Shown piece by piece: positions 16,843-25,415 of a DNA stretch of 42,527 nucleotides (the first letter of the stretch is position 1; each line of letters opens with the position of its first letter). Source of the stretch: Deltaproteobacteria bacterium. Lineage in GTDB: Bacteria; Desulfobacterota; Binatia; Binatales; Binataceae. The position numbers were made by a program, and so were the translations under genes. Where the stretch lies: the NCBI GenBank assembly GCA_021801125.1, contig JAJYYI010000059.1:1-42527 (forward strand). The letters run 5' to 3'. The notes below the pieces were generated by a model. That model was not told where the DNA came from. It ran no database searches and saw only the letters and a list, made by a program, of their open reading frames with translations.

Positions 16843-16920
16843 CGCCGTTTACCTCCGATTGTTCAACGTTCTCATCGCATGCAAGACCCGCGGTCCGAAT
16901 CCGGGCCGCAGGGCCATGCC

Positions 16921-17964
16921 CTATTTGTCTTCGCCGTTGATTTGACGCCGAATTCGCGCCGCGATTTCCGGCAAATGGCGCGGAATGTTCAACGTGCCGG
17001 CGACGTTCGAATATGGAAAGAGGCGAACGTTGATATGTGCATGAAGCGGAAGGCCTTCGCCCTGATGGATTTCATAATCAAGCGGCAGCGGACCCAGGAA
17101 AGAGAGCACGCGATGCAGCGCTCCGGCGAAGGTGCGCAATTGCTCTGAGGTGAGATCGCTGAGCGCGCCAAAAAAGCCCGGCGCCACAACGTCATAGCTT
17201 TGCGGAAAAGTGCCGGCCGGGTTGACGTAACTGACTACGCCGTCGCCTTCTTCGACGATTAGTTTCAGTTCGCGGGCAAGCTCGACCATCTCGTTCCACA
17301 GGTTCGGATGTTCACGCTGCGCCCGCATCTCAATCTCCAGCGCGGGTAAGATTGACGGCGAGCCGATCACCTGCTGGTGAACGTGCGGTTGGGAGGCGCC
17401 GGACTCGGGACCCTGGTTCTTCCTGACTACCACCGAGCCGACCGCGGGATTGCTCATTGCGCGCTCGACCAGCCGCGCCGCAACTCCCACTACCGCAGCG
17501 AAATGGGCCTCGCCCAAGGCTCCCGTGTACAAAAGGTCATGAACGGAGCGCGGATTGTCGAGAAAATGGCGCGCGTCCTCGACTATTACGTACGACTCGT
17601 TTCGGCCGGCGGTGAGCTCGCCAGGGATGCGCGGAAAAAGATTGTTGAACGCGCGCACCACCCAGGGCGCGTCCGGCAACATTTGCGTTCCTTGCCATTG
17701 CGCAACCTCCGCCGGTGAAAGACGCAAGATCTCGGCCGGCGAGCGGTCTTCATGGCCCGGACAAAACGGGCACTCCTCGAGCGCTATCTGGAGCCGCCGC
17801 GGGTCATCCCCGCCCTGTGCCGCGTGCTCGGTGCGGTGATGATGCTGGCGCAGAGTGTAGGCGAAGCTCTTCGCGCGCAGCTCGACCGCGTAGGAGGTCA
17901 CCCCGGTGAACGGGTTGCGGATCCAAAGCAGGTGTCCGTCGCGAATCTGGTACGCCAACGACAT
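16921..17964 (-). CDS. GalT-like nucleotidyltransferase (HIT superfamily)
   Basis: A 347-residue protein resembling galactose-1-phosphate uridylyltransferase, which swaps nucleotide groups between sugar phosphates. Seen: CPFCPGHE (Cys65, Cys68, probable zinc site), the strand WVVRAFNNLFP, and GASQPHVHQQ (His194, His196, Gln198), which keeps the HxHxQ pattern with the nucleophile His196. A late HAHINVRLFPYSN resembles the C-terminal HIT-like half. The family's common HPH is HVH here and the sequence is divergent from enzymes of galactose use, so the sugar may differ; an ADP-sugar or other nucleotidyltransferase is possible. No galK or galE lies beside it. ATG 17964 has no strong ribosome binding site. 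Confidence 0.82.
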   Translation of the reverse strand: MSLAYQIRDGHLLWIRNPFTGVTSYAVELRAKSFAYTLRQHHHRTEHAAQGGDDPRRLQIALEECPFCPGHEDRSPAEILRLSPAEVAQWQGTQMLPDAPWVVRAFNNLFPRIPGELTAGRNESYVIVEDARHFLDNPRSVHDLLYTGALGEAHFAAVVGVAARLVERAMSNPAVGSVVVRKNQGPESGASQPHVHQQVIGSPSILPALEIEMRAQREHPNLWNEMVELARELKLIVEEGDGVVSYVNPAGTFPQSYDVVAPGFFGALSDLTSEQLRTFAGALHRVLSFLGPLPLDYEIHQGEGLPLHAHINVRLFPYSNVAGTLNIPRHLPEIAARIRRQINGEDK

Positions 17965-18204
17965 CGATTAAGACCGTTGAAGAGCTTAGACATTGATTAG
18001 GCCATCTGGTGCTGATTTTCAACGCGACTCGTGACGCGCTCGCATGCGTCTGCTGGCAGCGACCGTTCGCCGGCCGTCTGGGAGTGCGGGGACATCCTTT
18101 TCGCGAAGGCGCGCTTGCCCTGGTTTTAGGCGCCGCGTCGCGGTATGCGCGACGCGCCTTGGCGCGCGCGTCGCGGCAGCCCGGAAGCCCAAGCGGGCCT
18201 TCGC
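17965..18204. other. Divergent intergenic region upstream of the serine genes
   Basis: This is the left part of a 383-nt region between the minus-strand GalT-like gene and the plus-strand aminotransferase gene. It is GC-rich with short CGCG-type inverted repeats around 18130-18180 and no ORF with coding character. The promoter for the aminotransferase gene lies at its right end. Confidence 0.4.
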
Positions 18205-18234
18205 TTGACAGGCCGCGAAGCGTCTGCGCACAAT
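18205..18234 (+). promoter_or_regulatory. Sigma-70-type promoter for aminotransferase-serA
   Basis: A perfect -35 box TTGACA (18205-18210) is followed after 18 nt by CACAAT (18229-18234), four of six matches to the -10 consensus. The predicted transcript would start near 18241, leaving a leader of about 107 nt before the GTG start at 18348. It is the best promoter match I see in the window. Confidence 0.55.
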
Positions 18235-18315
18235 GACTCTGGTTCGTGGCTACGTGCAAATCCGTTCAGATGAGTTTTTTGCCCTCATTTCGTGAACCGC
18301 AGGAAGTGGCGCGGT

Positions 18316-18327
18316 CAGCCTAGGCTG
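18316..18327. promoter_or_regulatory. 12-bp perfect palindrome in leader
   Basis: CAGCCTAGGCTG is its own reverse complement. It lies about 80 nt after the predicted -10 box and 20 nt before the start codon of the aminotransferase gene. The position suits an operator or a small RNA structure near the translation start. With no known regulator nearby this is only a suggestion. Confidence 0.3.
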
Positions 18328-18347
18328 CGCGCACAAACAGTAGAGTT

Positions 18348-19499
18348 GTGCCTCCGATTAAGAAGTATTTGTTGACGCCCGGGCCGACCCAGGTTCCGCC
18401 GGAAGTGCTGTTGGAAATGGCGCGCCCGCTCATCCATCACCGCACGCCGGAGTTTAGTGCCGAGCTCGATAAGGCGCGCGAGCGGCTCAAGCCGCTGTTC
18501 GGCACGGCGCAGGAAGTGCTCGTGCTGAGTTCGTCCGGGACAGGCGCGATGGAAGCCGCGGTGTGTAATCTATTGGCTCCACGCGAGGAGGCGATCTTCG
18601 TCAATGGCGGGAAGTTCGGTGAGCGCTGGGGCAAAATGCTCGGAGCCCACGGTATGACGGCGCACGAGGTCAAGGTCGAATGGGGCCGCGCTGTTGACCC
18701 CGAACAGGTCGAGCAGGCGCTGGAGCGCCATCCGCGCGCGCGCGCCGTGTTCGTGCAGGCCAGCGAGACCTCCACTACCGCCGTTCATCCGGTGGAGCAG
18801 CTCGCCGAGGTCACGCGCGGACGAGACGTGTTGCTGATCGTGGACGGGATCACCTCGGTCGGCGTCTTCGAGCAGAAGATGGACGAGTGGGGTTTGGACG
18901 CGCTCGTGAGCGGAAGCCAAAAGGCGCTGATGTTGCCGCCGGGGCTCGGTCTGATCGCGCTTTCCGAGCGGGCGTGGGAGCGCGCCCGTTCGCTTAAGAC
19001 GCCGCGCTATTACTTTGACCTCAACCGCGAGCTTCGGGCGCAGCGCGACGAGCATACGACGGCCTACACGCCGGCGGTGACGCTGGTGCGCGGACTGAAC
19101 AAAAGTCTCGAACTGATTCACGGCGAGACGCTGGAGGCCGTCTTCGCGCGCCATCGCTTGATGGCGGAGGCGGTGCGTGAAGGGGCGCGAGCCTTGGGAC
19201 TCAAGCTTTTTGCCCCCGACTCGCCTGCGCCGGGCGTGACCGGCATTCTGGCCCCGGGCGGAATCGACGCGGCCAAGGTTGTGCGGATGATGCGCGATAA
19301 TCTCGGCGTGGGCGTGCAGGCCGGGCAAGATCATATGCGCACCAAGCTGATACGCATCGGACACATGGGTTACGTGGCGCCGTTTGAGATGCTGGTCGCG
19401 CTGAGCGCGCTGGAAATGGCGCTGCGACAGCACGGCTACGACTTCTCCGCCGGTGCGGGAGTGGCCGCGGTGCAGCGGCGTTTGGCTGCCGGCGCTTGA
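18348..19499 (+). CDS. Class V aminotransferase, serine-pyruvate/alanine-glyoxylate type
   Basis: A 383-residue PLP enzyme of the serine-pyruvate/alanine-glyoxylate aminotransferase family. The N-terminal LLTPGPTQVPPEVL, the LSSSGTGAMEAAV phosphate-binding segment, ASETSTTAVHP, VDGITSVG with the PLP-facing Asp, and the Schiff-base lysine in SGSQKAL (Lys192) are all present. It begins at GTG 18348; no ATG is nearby. It is followed 19 nt later by serA, an arrangement found in many bacteria and archaea that lack a classical serC. The likely role is therefore amino transfer to 3-phosphohydroxypyruvate in serine synthesis, although a glycine/glyoxylate role cannot be excluded. No serB-like phosphatase is in the window. 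Confidence 0.9.
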   Translation: MPPIKKYLLTPGPTQVPPEVLLEMARPLIHHRTPEFSAELDKARERLKPLFGTAQEVLVLSSSGTGAMEAAVCNLLAPREEAIFVNGGKFGERWGKMLGAHGMTAHEVKVEWGRAVDPEQVEQALERHPRARAVFVQASETSTTAVHPVEQLAEVTRGRDVLLIVDGITSVGVFEQKMDEWGLDALVSGSQKALMLPPGLGLIALSERAWERARSLKTPRYYFDLNRELRAQRDEHTTAYTPAVTLVRGLNKSLELIHGETLEAVFARHRLMAEAVREGARALGLKLFAPDSPAPGVTGILAPGGIDAAKVVRMMRDNLGVGVQAGQDHMRTKLIRIGHMGYVAPFEMLVALSALEMALRQHGYDFSAGAGVAAVQRRLAAGA

Positions 19500-19518
19500 G
19501 CGCACAGAGTTGTAACCG

Positions 19519-21111
19519 ATGGCGACCTATCGAGTGTTGTTGAGCGACGCCCTTGCCCCGCAGGGCACGCAAGCTTTGCGCTCCCATCCCGAGCTCGAGG
19601 TTGAAATCCGGACCGGTCTGGGAGCGCGCGAGCTTGCCGAGGTGATCGCTCCTTACCACGCTCTCATTATTCGCAGCGCGACGAAGGTCACGCGCGAGGT
19701 AATCGAAGCCGCGCGAAACCTGAAGGTGGTCGGCCGCGCCGGGGTGGGCGTGGACAACGTTGATCTGGAGAGCGCCACCCGCCGCGGTATCGTGGTGATG
19801 AACAGCCCATCGGGCAACACGGTCACCACGGCCGAGCATACGATTGCGATGCTGCTGGCGTTGGCCCGGCGGATTCCGGCAGCGGACCAGGCATTGAGGT
19901 CCGGACGCTGGGAGCGCGGAAAGTTTACCGGGGTTGAGGTCTGCAACAAAGTGCTGGGCGTGATCGGATTGGGTAACATCGGCCGCGTCGTCGCGGACCG
20001 CGCGATGGGGCTCAAGATGAGGGTGATAGGAGCCGACCCCATCGTTACTCCGGAAGCGGCAAGCAAGTTGGGTATCGAGCTTGTCACCTTGGATGAACTT
20101 CTGGCCCGGGCCGACTTCATCACCGTGCATACGCCGCTTAGCCCGCAGACCAAAGGACTAATCGGGGACGCGGCCTTCGCGAAAATGAAGCCCGGAGTGC
20201 GGGTGATCAACTGCGCCAGGGGCGGGATCATTGACGAGCAAGCCCTTGTGCGGGCGTTGCACGAAGGCAAGGTGGCGGGCGCGGCGCTGGACGTTTTCAC
20301 GCGCGAGCCGTTGCCGGCCGACGATCCGCTTCTTGCGGCCCCGAACGTAGTGGCGACACCACACCTAGGAGCGGCGACCGACGAAGCGCAGACCCAGGTC
20401 GCCGTTGATATCGCCCAACAGGTCGTCGACTACCTGCTGCACGGAATCGTTCGCCACGCAGTGAACCTGCCCGCGCTTTCGCCCAAGGAACTGGAGGCGA
20501 TCAAGCCTCATTTGAGGTTGGCCGAAAAGCTGGGGAGCCTTGCCGCTCAGCTAATCAAGGACGCTCCCGAAAAGGTCTCGATCTCCTTTGGCGGTGAAGC
20601 GGCGAATCTTAATCCCGAGCCGATTGTGGCGGCGGCGTTGAAGGGGCTCTTGAGCCGGTTCTTGGAGAAAACCTTGAACTACGTCAATGCGCCCTTTATC
20701 GCGCGCGAGCGAGGGATCAAGGTGACCGAGAGCCGCTCGCGCGAGGCGACCGATTACGTCGATAATCTGACGCTCGACGTAAGCGGGGCGGGCAGTTCGC
20801 TCAGGGTGACCGGCGCCGTCGTCGGATCGCGGGGCTTGCGCCTCATCGGGATCGACGGCTTTCATTTCGAAGCCGTGCCGGAGGGTCATTTTCTGGTGCT
20901 CCATAACCGAGACGTTCCCGGCGTTGTCGGTGCGATCGGCACGGTCCTCGGCGGCGAGGGAATCAATATCGCGGGCCTGGACCTCGGGCGCGACCGAGTG
21001 GGGGGAATGGCCATGAGCCTGGTCTCGGTGGACGAACCTGTATCGCCCGAGGTGATCGAACGGCTCAAGACCATCCCGGCGATAACTTCGGCTGCAACAA
21101 TAAGTCTGTAA
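19519..21111 (+). CDS. serA: D-3-phosphoglycerate dehydrogenase
   Basis: Oxidises 3-phosphoglycerate to 3-phosphohydroxypyruvate with NAD, the first step of serine synthesis. It is the long 530-residue form. The substrate domain starts with YRVLLSDALAPQG, and NAD binding is at GLGNIGRVVADRAM. The catalytic residues lie in INCARGGIIDE (Arg), DVFTREPLP (Glu) and ATPHLGAATDEAQ (His). After about residue 315 come the intervening ASB domain and a C-terminal ACT domain (FLVLHNRDVPGVVGAIGTVLGGEGINIAGLDLGRD), which usually gives serine feedback control. It follows the aminotransferase gene by 19 nt, so the two are one operon under the promoter at 18205. Confidence 0.97.
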   Translation: MATYRVLLSDALAPQGTQALRSHPELEVEIRTGLGARELAEVIAPYHALIIRSATKVTREVIEAARNLKVVGRAGVGVDNVDLESATRRGIVVMNSPSGNTVTTAEHTIAMLLALARRIPAADQALRSGRWERGKFTGVEVCNKVLGVIGLGNIGRVVADRAMGLKMRVIGADPIVTPEAASKLGIELVTLDELLARADFITVHTPLSPQTKGLIGDAAFAKMKPGVRVINCARGGIIDEQALVRALHEGKVAGAALDVFTREPLPADDPLLAAPNVVATPHLGAATDEAQTQVAVDIAQQVVDYLLHGIVRHAVNLPALSPKELEAIKPHLRLAEKLGSLAAQLIKDAPEKVSISFGGEAANLNPEPIVAAALKGLLSRFLEKTLNYVNAPFIARERGIKVTESRSREATDYVDNLTLDVSGAGSSLRVTGAVVGSRGLRLIGIDGFHFEAVPEGHFLVLHNRDVPGVVGAIGTVLGGEGINIAGLDLGRDRVGGMAMSLVSVDEPVSPEVIERLKTIPAITSAATISL

Positions 21112-21183
21112 CCTTGCAGCGGTGCGGGCCCGGCCTTTGAGGGCCGGCGACGTGGCTGCGCGCGAAATGTTACGCAGGGCGTC

Positions 21184-22479
21184 ATGAAAACAGTCGCGGT
21201 GATTGGCACCCAATGGGGCGACGAGGGCAAGGGCAAGATTGTCGACCTTCTTGCCCAGGACGCTGACGTAGTGGTGCGCTTCCAAGGCGGCAATAACGCC
21301 GCGCATACGCTGGTGGTCGACGGCGCCACGTTTATTTTGCGACTGGTGCCCGCGGGTGCTCTATATCCCAGCAAGGTTTGCGTGATCGGACCGGGTATGG
21401 TCGTCGATCCGGTCGCTCTGTTGCAGGAGATAGACGAGCTTCAGCGCAAGGCGAATTTTCGCGCAAATGGCAGGCTCAAGCTGAGCTACGACGCGCACAT
21501 GGTGATGCCGTATCACCGCGCGATTGACCGTGCGCGCGAAGCCCGCCTGGGCAAGCAAGCCATCGGTACAACCGGCTTCGGGATCGGCCCGGCGTACGAG
21601 GACAAAGTGGCGCGCTGTGGCTTGCGTTTCTCCGAGCTGGCGGACTTTCCAAGCTTCGAGCGCAAATTGCGGCGTAATCTGCTGGAGAAAAACCGCTATC
21701 TTAAGCTGGTGCTCAAGGCTAAGCCGGTGGCCGTTGGCGGTTTAATCGAGCAGATGCGCGAGGTGCGCCGCCGTCTGTTGCCCCATTTGTGCGACACGGC
21801 CGGCTATCTGGCCGACGCCCGCGAACGAGGTCAGCGCGTGCTCTTCGAAGGCGCGCACGGCACGATGCTGGACATCGATTACGGCACCTATCCTTTCGTG
21901 ACCTCGTCGACGTGCGTGTCCAGCGCGGTTTTCACCGGCGGCGGTCTGCCCTGCGGAGCGCTCGACGCCGTGCTTGGGATCGCGAAGGCTTATACGACGC
22001 GGGTCGGCGCGGGACCGTTTCCGACCGAGATCAAGACGAGGCTTGCCGACCAACTGCGCGCCAAGGGAGCCGAGTACGGCAGCGCGACGCATCGGCCGCG
22101 CCGCGTCGGATGGTTTGACGCGGTGTTGACGCGGCGGGCGATGCGCCTGAACGGAGCCTCGATCCTTGCGCTGACCAAGCTCGACGTTCTTACCGGCATA
22201 GACCCGGTCAAGATCTGCGTCGCGTACACGGTGAAAGGTGCCCGCAAGACCGACGTGCCGTACAGCATGATGCGCCTGGACCAGGTTCAGCCGGTCTACG
22301 AAGAACTGCCCGGATGGCAGGAGGCGCTGAGCGACAAGCGCGAACTGAGCCAGCTTCCGCGCAATGCGCGGCGCTATCTGGAGCGCCTGTGCGAGCTTAG
22401 CGGCGCCAAGCTGGTGATGGTCGGAGTGGGAGCCTCGCGCGAGCAAATAATAGTGCTGGAGAATCCCTTTTTAAGTTAG
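21184..22479 (+). CDS. purA: Adenylosuccinate synthase
   Basis: Joins IMP and aspartate using GTP to give adenylosuccinate, the first committed step to AMP. The 431-residue protein has the full set of motifs: TQWGDEGKGKIVDLLA at the N-terminus (catalytic Asp and the GTP loop), GGNNAAHTLV with the catalytic His, TTGFGIGPAYEDKVAR, FEGAHGTMLDIDYGTYPFVTSS, AYTTRVGAGPFPTE and, near the C-terminus, a VGVGASREQ segment in the guanine-binding region. Length is normal. It starts 72 nt after serA and may be read on the same transcript, an order also met in several deltaproteobacterial lineages. Confidence 0.97.
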   Translation: MKTVAVIGTQWGDEGKGKIVDLLAQDADVVVRFQGGNNAAHTLVVDGATFILRLVPAGALYPSKVCVIGPGMVVDPVALLQEIDELQRKANFRANGRLKLSYDAHMVMPYHRAIDRAREARLGKQAIGTTGFGIGPAYEDKVARCGLRFSELADFPSFERKLRRNLLEKNRYLKLVLKAKPVAVGGLIEQMREVRRRLLPHLCDTAGYLADARERGQRVLFEGAHGTMLDIDYGTYPFVTSSTCVSSAVFTGGGLPCGALDAVLGIAKAYTTRVGAGPFPTEIKTRLADQLRAKGAEYGSATHRPRRVGWFDAVLTRRAMRLNGASILALTKLDVLTGIDPVKICVAYTVKGARKTDVPYSMMRLDQVQPVYEELPGWQEALSDKRELSQLPRNARRYLERLCELSGAKLVMVGVGASREQIIVLENPFLS

Positions 22480-22552
22480 GGCCATGCACGGTTGAGATCG
22501 CGCCATCGCGATGGTTTTATCGGCGCCGCCGGTCGCGCCATTATAAACGCGC

Positions 22553-24346
22553 ATGCCTAATCGCTCGCGATGGCGGCGCTTCGCGCTGGTTGCCTGTTTC
22601 GGGGCGCTGCTCTGTCTTCCGGGCCTCGGACGCCCAGCGCTATGGGAGCCCGACGAGGGTCGCTACGCGGAAATCGCCCGCGAGATGCTGCTTCGCGGCG
22701 ACTACCTGACGCCCCACGACGACTGGGTGCGATACTTCGAAAAGCCGCCCCTGATGTATTGGTTAACGGCTGCCTCGGTGCGCGCGTTCGGTCCGGGCGA
22801 GTTCGCGGTTAGGCTACCGGTGGCGCTTTTCAGCGTGGGAGAGATAATTCTGGCAGCGGCCGTCAGCGGGGCGATGTTTGGCGTCGAGACGATTGTGCCG
22901 GCCGCTTTATGCCTTGGCCTAAGCCCGCTGTTTTTTGGTTACGGTCGTTTCTTAACGCTTGATCCGGCGCTTGCGTTCTTCATCACCGCGGGGCTGGCCG
23001 CGGTGTACGTTGGTCTGCGCGAAGCAACGCTCGCCGGCGGGCAGCCGAGAGCATGGTTTGTCGCGGCGGCGGCGTCTGCCGCGATGGGCACGTTGGTTAA
23101 GGGTCCGGTGGCGCTGGTCCTAATTGCCGGCGTGGCACTGGTTTATATGGCGCTCGACGGGCAGACGAAGCGGCTTTGGCAAATTCCCTGGGTGTGGTGC
23201 ACGGCGACGTACGCATTGATCGCGCTCCCATGGTTCGCGATGGTGGAGCGGCGAAATCCGGACTTCGCGCGTTTCTTCATCGTTCACGAGCATATCGAGC
23301 GCTATTTGCGGAGCACCGAACATTCGTGGGGAGCCTGGTTCCTTCCCGCCGTTGCAATCGGCGGAGCGTGGCCGTGGGTTTGCTTCGTCCCTTTTGCGCT
23401 GAAAGGTTATCGGAGCGATTCGGACCCGTCGCGGCGTTCAGCGGTCAAGTTCCTGGTGACGTGGGTTTGTTGCGTGGTGATTTTCTTTTCGGCTGCGCGC
23501 TCGAAGCTCGGTTCCTATGTGCTGCCGGCGATTCCGCCGATGGCGGTTCTGGCCGGTTACGGGATGGTTCGGGCGCGCGAATGGGCGTCGGGGGCTTCGC
23601 GGTCTCTCACCGTGCCGGCAGTGGCGTTGAACACGATCGTTGGCCTGATCGCGGTCGTGGCTGCGGTCCTATTGACCTTATGCGCGGCAGGGGTGCCGCA
23701 GGTCCTTCAATGGCTGACCGAGTGGAGAATGTTGGGTGCGCGCGTGGCCGGCTTTTGCGCCAATCCGGCGGCGGCCCGGCTGGGGAGCGAAGTTGCGGCC
23801 AGCGTAGCCGTTCTCAGCGCTTGCGGTGCGCTGAGCGTAGCCTTTTCGCGCGGTCGATGGCGGCGAGCAGACCTCGCCGTTGCCGCAGTCGGAGGTTTTG
23901 CGGCGATGGCGCTGTTGATCAAGGCGCGCAATGACGCAAGTCCGTTGGGTTCCTACCGCCGGCTCGCTCAAGCGATTCACGCACCTTTGGAGCAGGGGTG
24001 CGTGCTGGCCTCCTATCGCCATTTCGTTCAGTCGCTTCCGTTTTACACCGGAGCGCGGGAAGCTCTGGTCTCTTACCGAGGCGAGTTGGAGCCGTTCAGC
24101 CGCAGCCTGGACGCAAGGGCGAGCTTTATAAACAACGACGCAGATCTGCTGGCGCTCTGGCGCTCGTCGCAATGCGTTATTTTGATAGCTGACCGGCAGT
24201 ATCTGCCAGACCTGGCAAAGTTTCTTTCACCGGCTCCGCAAGCGGTCGCTTCGGAAGGGCAAAAGGTGGCGCTTTCCAACCAGGTCGCGCCGCGCTTGGG
24301 AATGCCTCCTGCCGGGGCGACCAGAGAGTTGCTACCGCGCGACTGA
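22553..24346 (+). CDS. ArnT-like lipid-to-LPS glycosyltransferase (GT83/PMT family)
   Basis: A 597-residue polytopic membrane enzyme of the oligosaccharyl- and protein-mannosyl-transferase superfamily. The first periplasmic loop has the diagnostic acidic motif in WEPDEGRYAEIAREML (Asp34, Glu35), followed by RYFEKPPLMYWL, nearly the same as in ArnT, which moves 4-amino-4-deoxy-L-arabinose from undecaprenyl phosphate to lipid A. About a dozen hydrophobic segments follow, then a soluble periplasmic C-terminal domain from about residue 460. It opens the cluster with arnC, the formyltransferase, the dehydrogenase and arnD, which supports an Ara4N-type sugar. The acceptor could be lipid A, core sugar or another glycan. 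Confidence 0.87.
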   Translation: MPNRSRWRRFALVACFGALLCLPGLGRPALWEPDEGRYAEIAREMLLRGDYLTPHDDWVRYFEKPPLMYWLTAASVRAFGPGEFAVRLPVALFSVGEIILAAAVSGAMFGVETIVPAALCLGLSPLFFGYGRFLTLDPALAFFITAGLAAVYVGLREATLAGGQPRAWFVAAAASAAMGTLVKGPVALVLIAGVALVYMALDGQTKRLWQIPWVWCTATYALIALPWFAMVERRNPDFARFFIVHEHIERYLRSTEHSWGAWFLPAVAIGGAWPWVCFVPFALKGYRSDSDPSRRSAVKFLVTWVCCVVIFFSAARSKLGSYVLPAIPPMAVLAGYGMVRAREWASGASRSLTVPAVALNTIVGLIAVVAAVLLTLCAAGVPQVLQWLTEWRMLGARVAGFCANPAAARLGSEVAASVAVLSACGALSVAFSRGRWRRADLAVAAVGGFAAMALLIKARNDASPLGSYRRLAQAIHAPLEQGCVLASYRHFVQSLPFYTGAREALVSYRGELEPFSRSLDARASFINNDADLLALWRSSQCVILIADRQYLPDLAKFLSPAPQAVASEGQKVALSNQVAPRLGMPPAGATRELLPRD

Positions 24347-24398
24347 GTATCGGTGTAATAAGTGATGGCATGAGGTTTATGCAGCAAGAGAGCTTGTT

Positions 24399-25403
24399 AT
24401 GGTTTCGTCGTCCGGCAAAGTGAGCGTGTTGCACGAAGTGTCCACGCCGGTGACGAGGCTGGTTTCGATCGTAGTCCCTATTTACAACGAGGCGGCCAAT
24501 CTTAGCACGCTATGGGATAGACTTAGCGCGGTGTTGAAGGCGCTCAGCTGCAGCTGGGAGGTGGTCTTTGTTGATGACGGATCGTCGGACGGCTCGTTGG
24601 CACTCTTGCGCGAGCTTGCCGCGCGCGAGCCGCGAGTTAAGGTGGTGGAACTGGCGCGCAACTTCGGCCAACATTCGGCGATCCTCGCCGGCTTTCGCCA
24701 GAGCCGCGGCGACGTGGTAGTGACGCTGGACGGCGACCTGCAGAACCCGCCCGAGGAAATCCCCCGCCTGCTTGAAGCTATCGAAGCCGGCAACGACGTG
24801 GTGGGAGGATGGCGCGCCAACCGCCAGGACCACGCTTACCGCCGCTTCGCCTCGCGTTGGCATAACCGCCTTACCTCGTTGATTGTCGGCGTCCCGATGC
24901 ACGACTACGGTTGCATGCTGCGCGCCTATCGGCGCCATATCGTGGAAACCGTTGTGCAATGCGACGAGAAGGCCGCCTTTATTCCGGCTTTGGCTGCGAG
25001 TTTCGCCAAGCGCGTTGCTGAGATACCGGTCGCGCACGATCAGCGCGCGGCAGGCGAGTCGAAGTACAACTTGCTTGGCTTGGCCAAGCTCAGCCTCAAC
25101 CTGATCACCGGGTTTTCCTTGGCGCCGGTTCAGTTCGTGAGCCTGCTCGGTATTTTTATCGCACTGATCGACGGGGCGTTCGCCGGTTTCCTGATACTCC
25201 ATCGTCTCTTATATGGGCCGCAGCAGGAAGGCGCGCTGTGGACGTTGTTCGCAGTGCTGTTTTTGTTCGTGGGCTTTTTATTTTTGGCGCTCGGCTTGAT
25301 CGGCGAGTACGTCGGACGCATTTACCAGGAAGTGCGCCATCGTCCTACCTACGTTGTTCGGGACGTGCACGGCGGCGACCGGGACCGCAGCGAGCACCGG
25401 TAA
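24399..25403 (+). CDS. arnC: Undecaprenyl-phosphate 4-deoxy-4-formamido-L-arabinose transferase
   Basis: A 334-residue, membrane-bound family 2 glycosyltransferase that loads the formylated amino sugar onto undecaprenyl phosphate on the cytoplasmic side. It follows ArnC closely by eye: SIVVPIYNEAANL, VDDGSSDGS, NFGQHSAILAGF, TLDGDLQNPPEEIPRL, DYGCMLRAYRRHIVE and AGESKYNL, then two membrane helices and LGLIGEYVGRIYQEVRHRP at the end. DYGCMLRAYRRHIV is identical to the E. coli segment as I recall it. ATG at 24399 follows GAGAG. It lies 52 nt after the arnT-like gene and 12 nt before the formyltransferase gene. Confidence 0.93.
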   Translation: MVSSSGKVSVLHEVSTPVTRLVSIVVPIYNEAANLSTLWDRLSAVLKALSCSWEVVFVDDGSSDGSLALLRELAAREPRVKVVELARNFGQHSAILAGFRQSRGDVVVTLDGDLQNPPEEIPRLLEAIEAGNDVVGGWRANRQDHAYRRFASRWHNRLTSLIVGVPMHDYGCMLRAYRRHIVETVVQCDEKAAFIPALAASFAKRVAEIPVAHDQRAAGESKYNLLGLAKLSLNLITGFSLAPVQFVSLLGIFIALIDGAFAGFLILHRLLYGPQQEGALWTLFAVLFLFVGFLFLALGLIGEYVGRIYQEVRHRPTYVVRDVHGGDRDRSEHR

Positions 25404-25415
25404 GGTTCGATCAAG

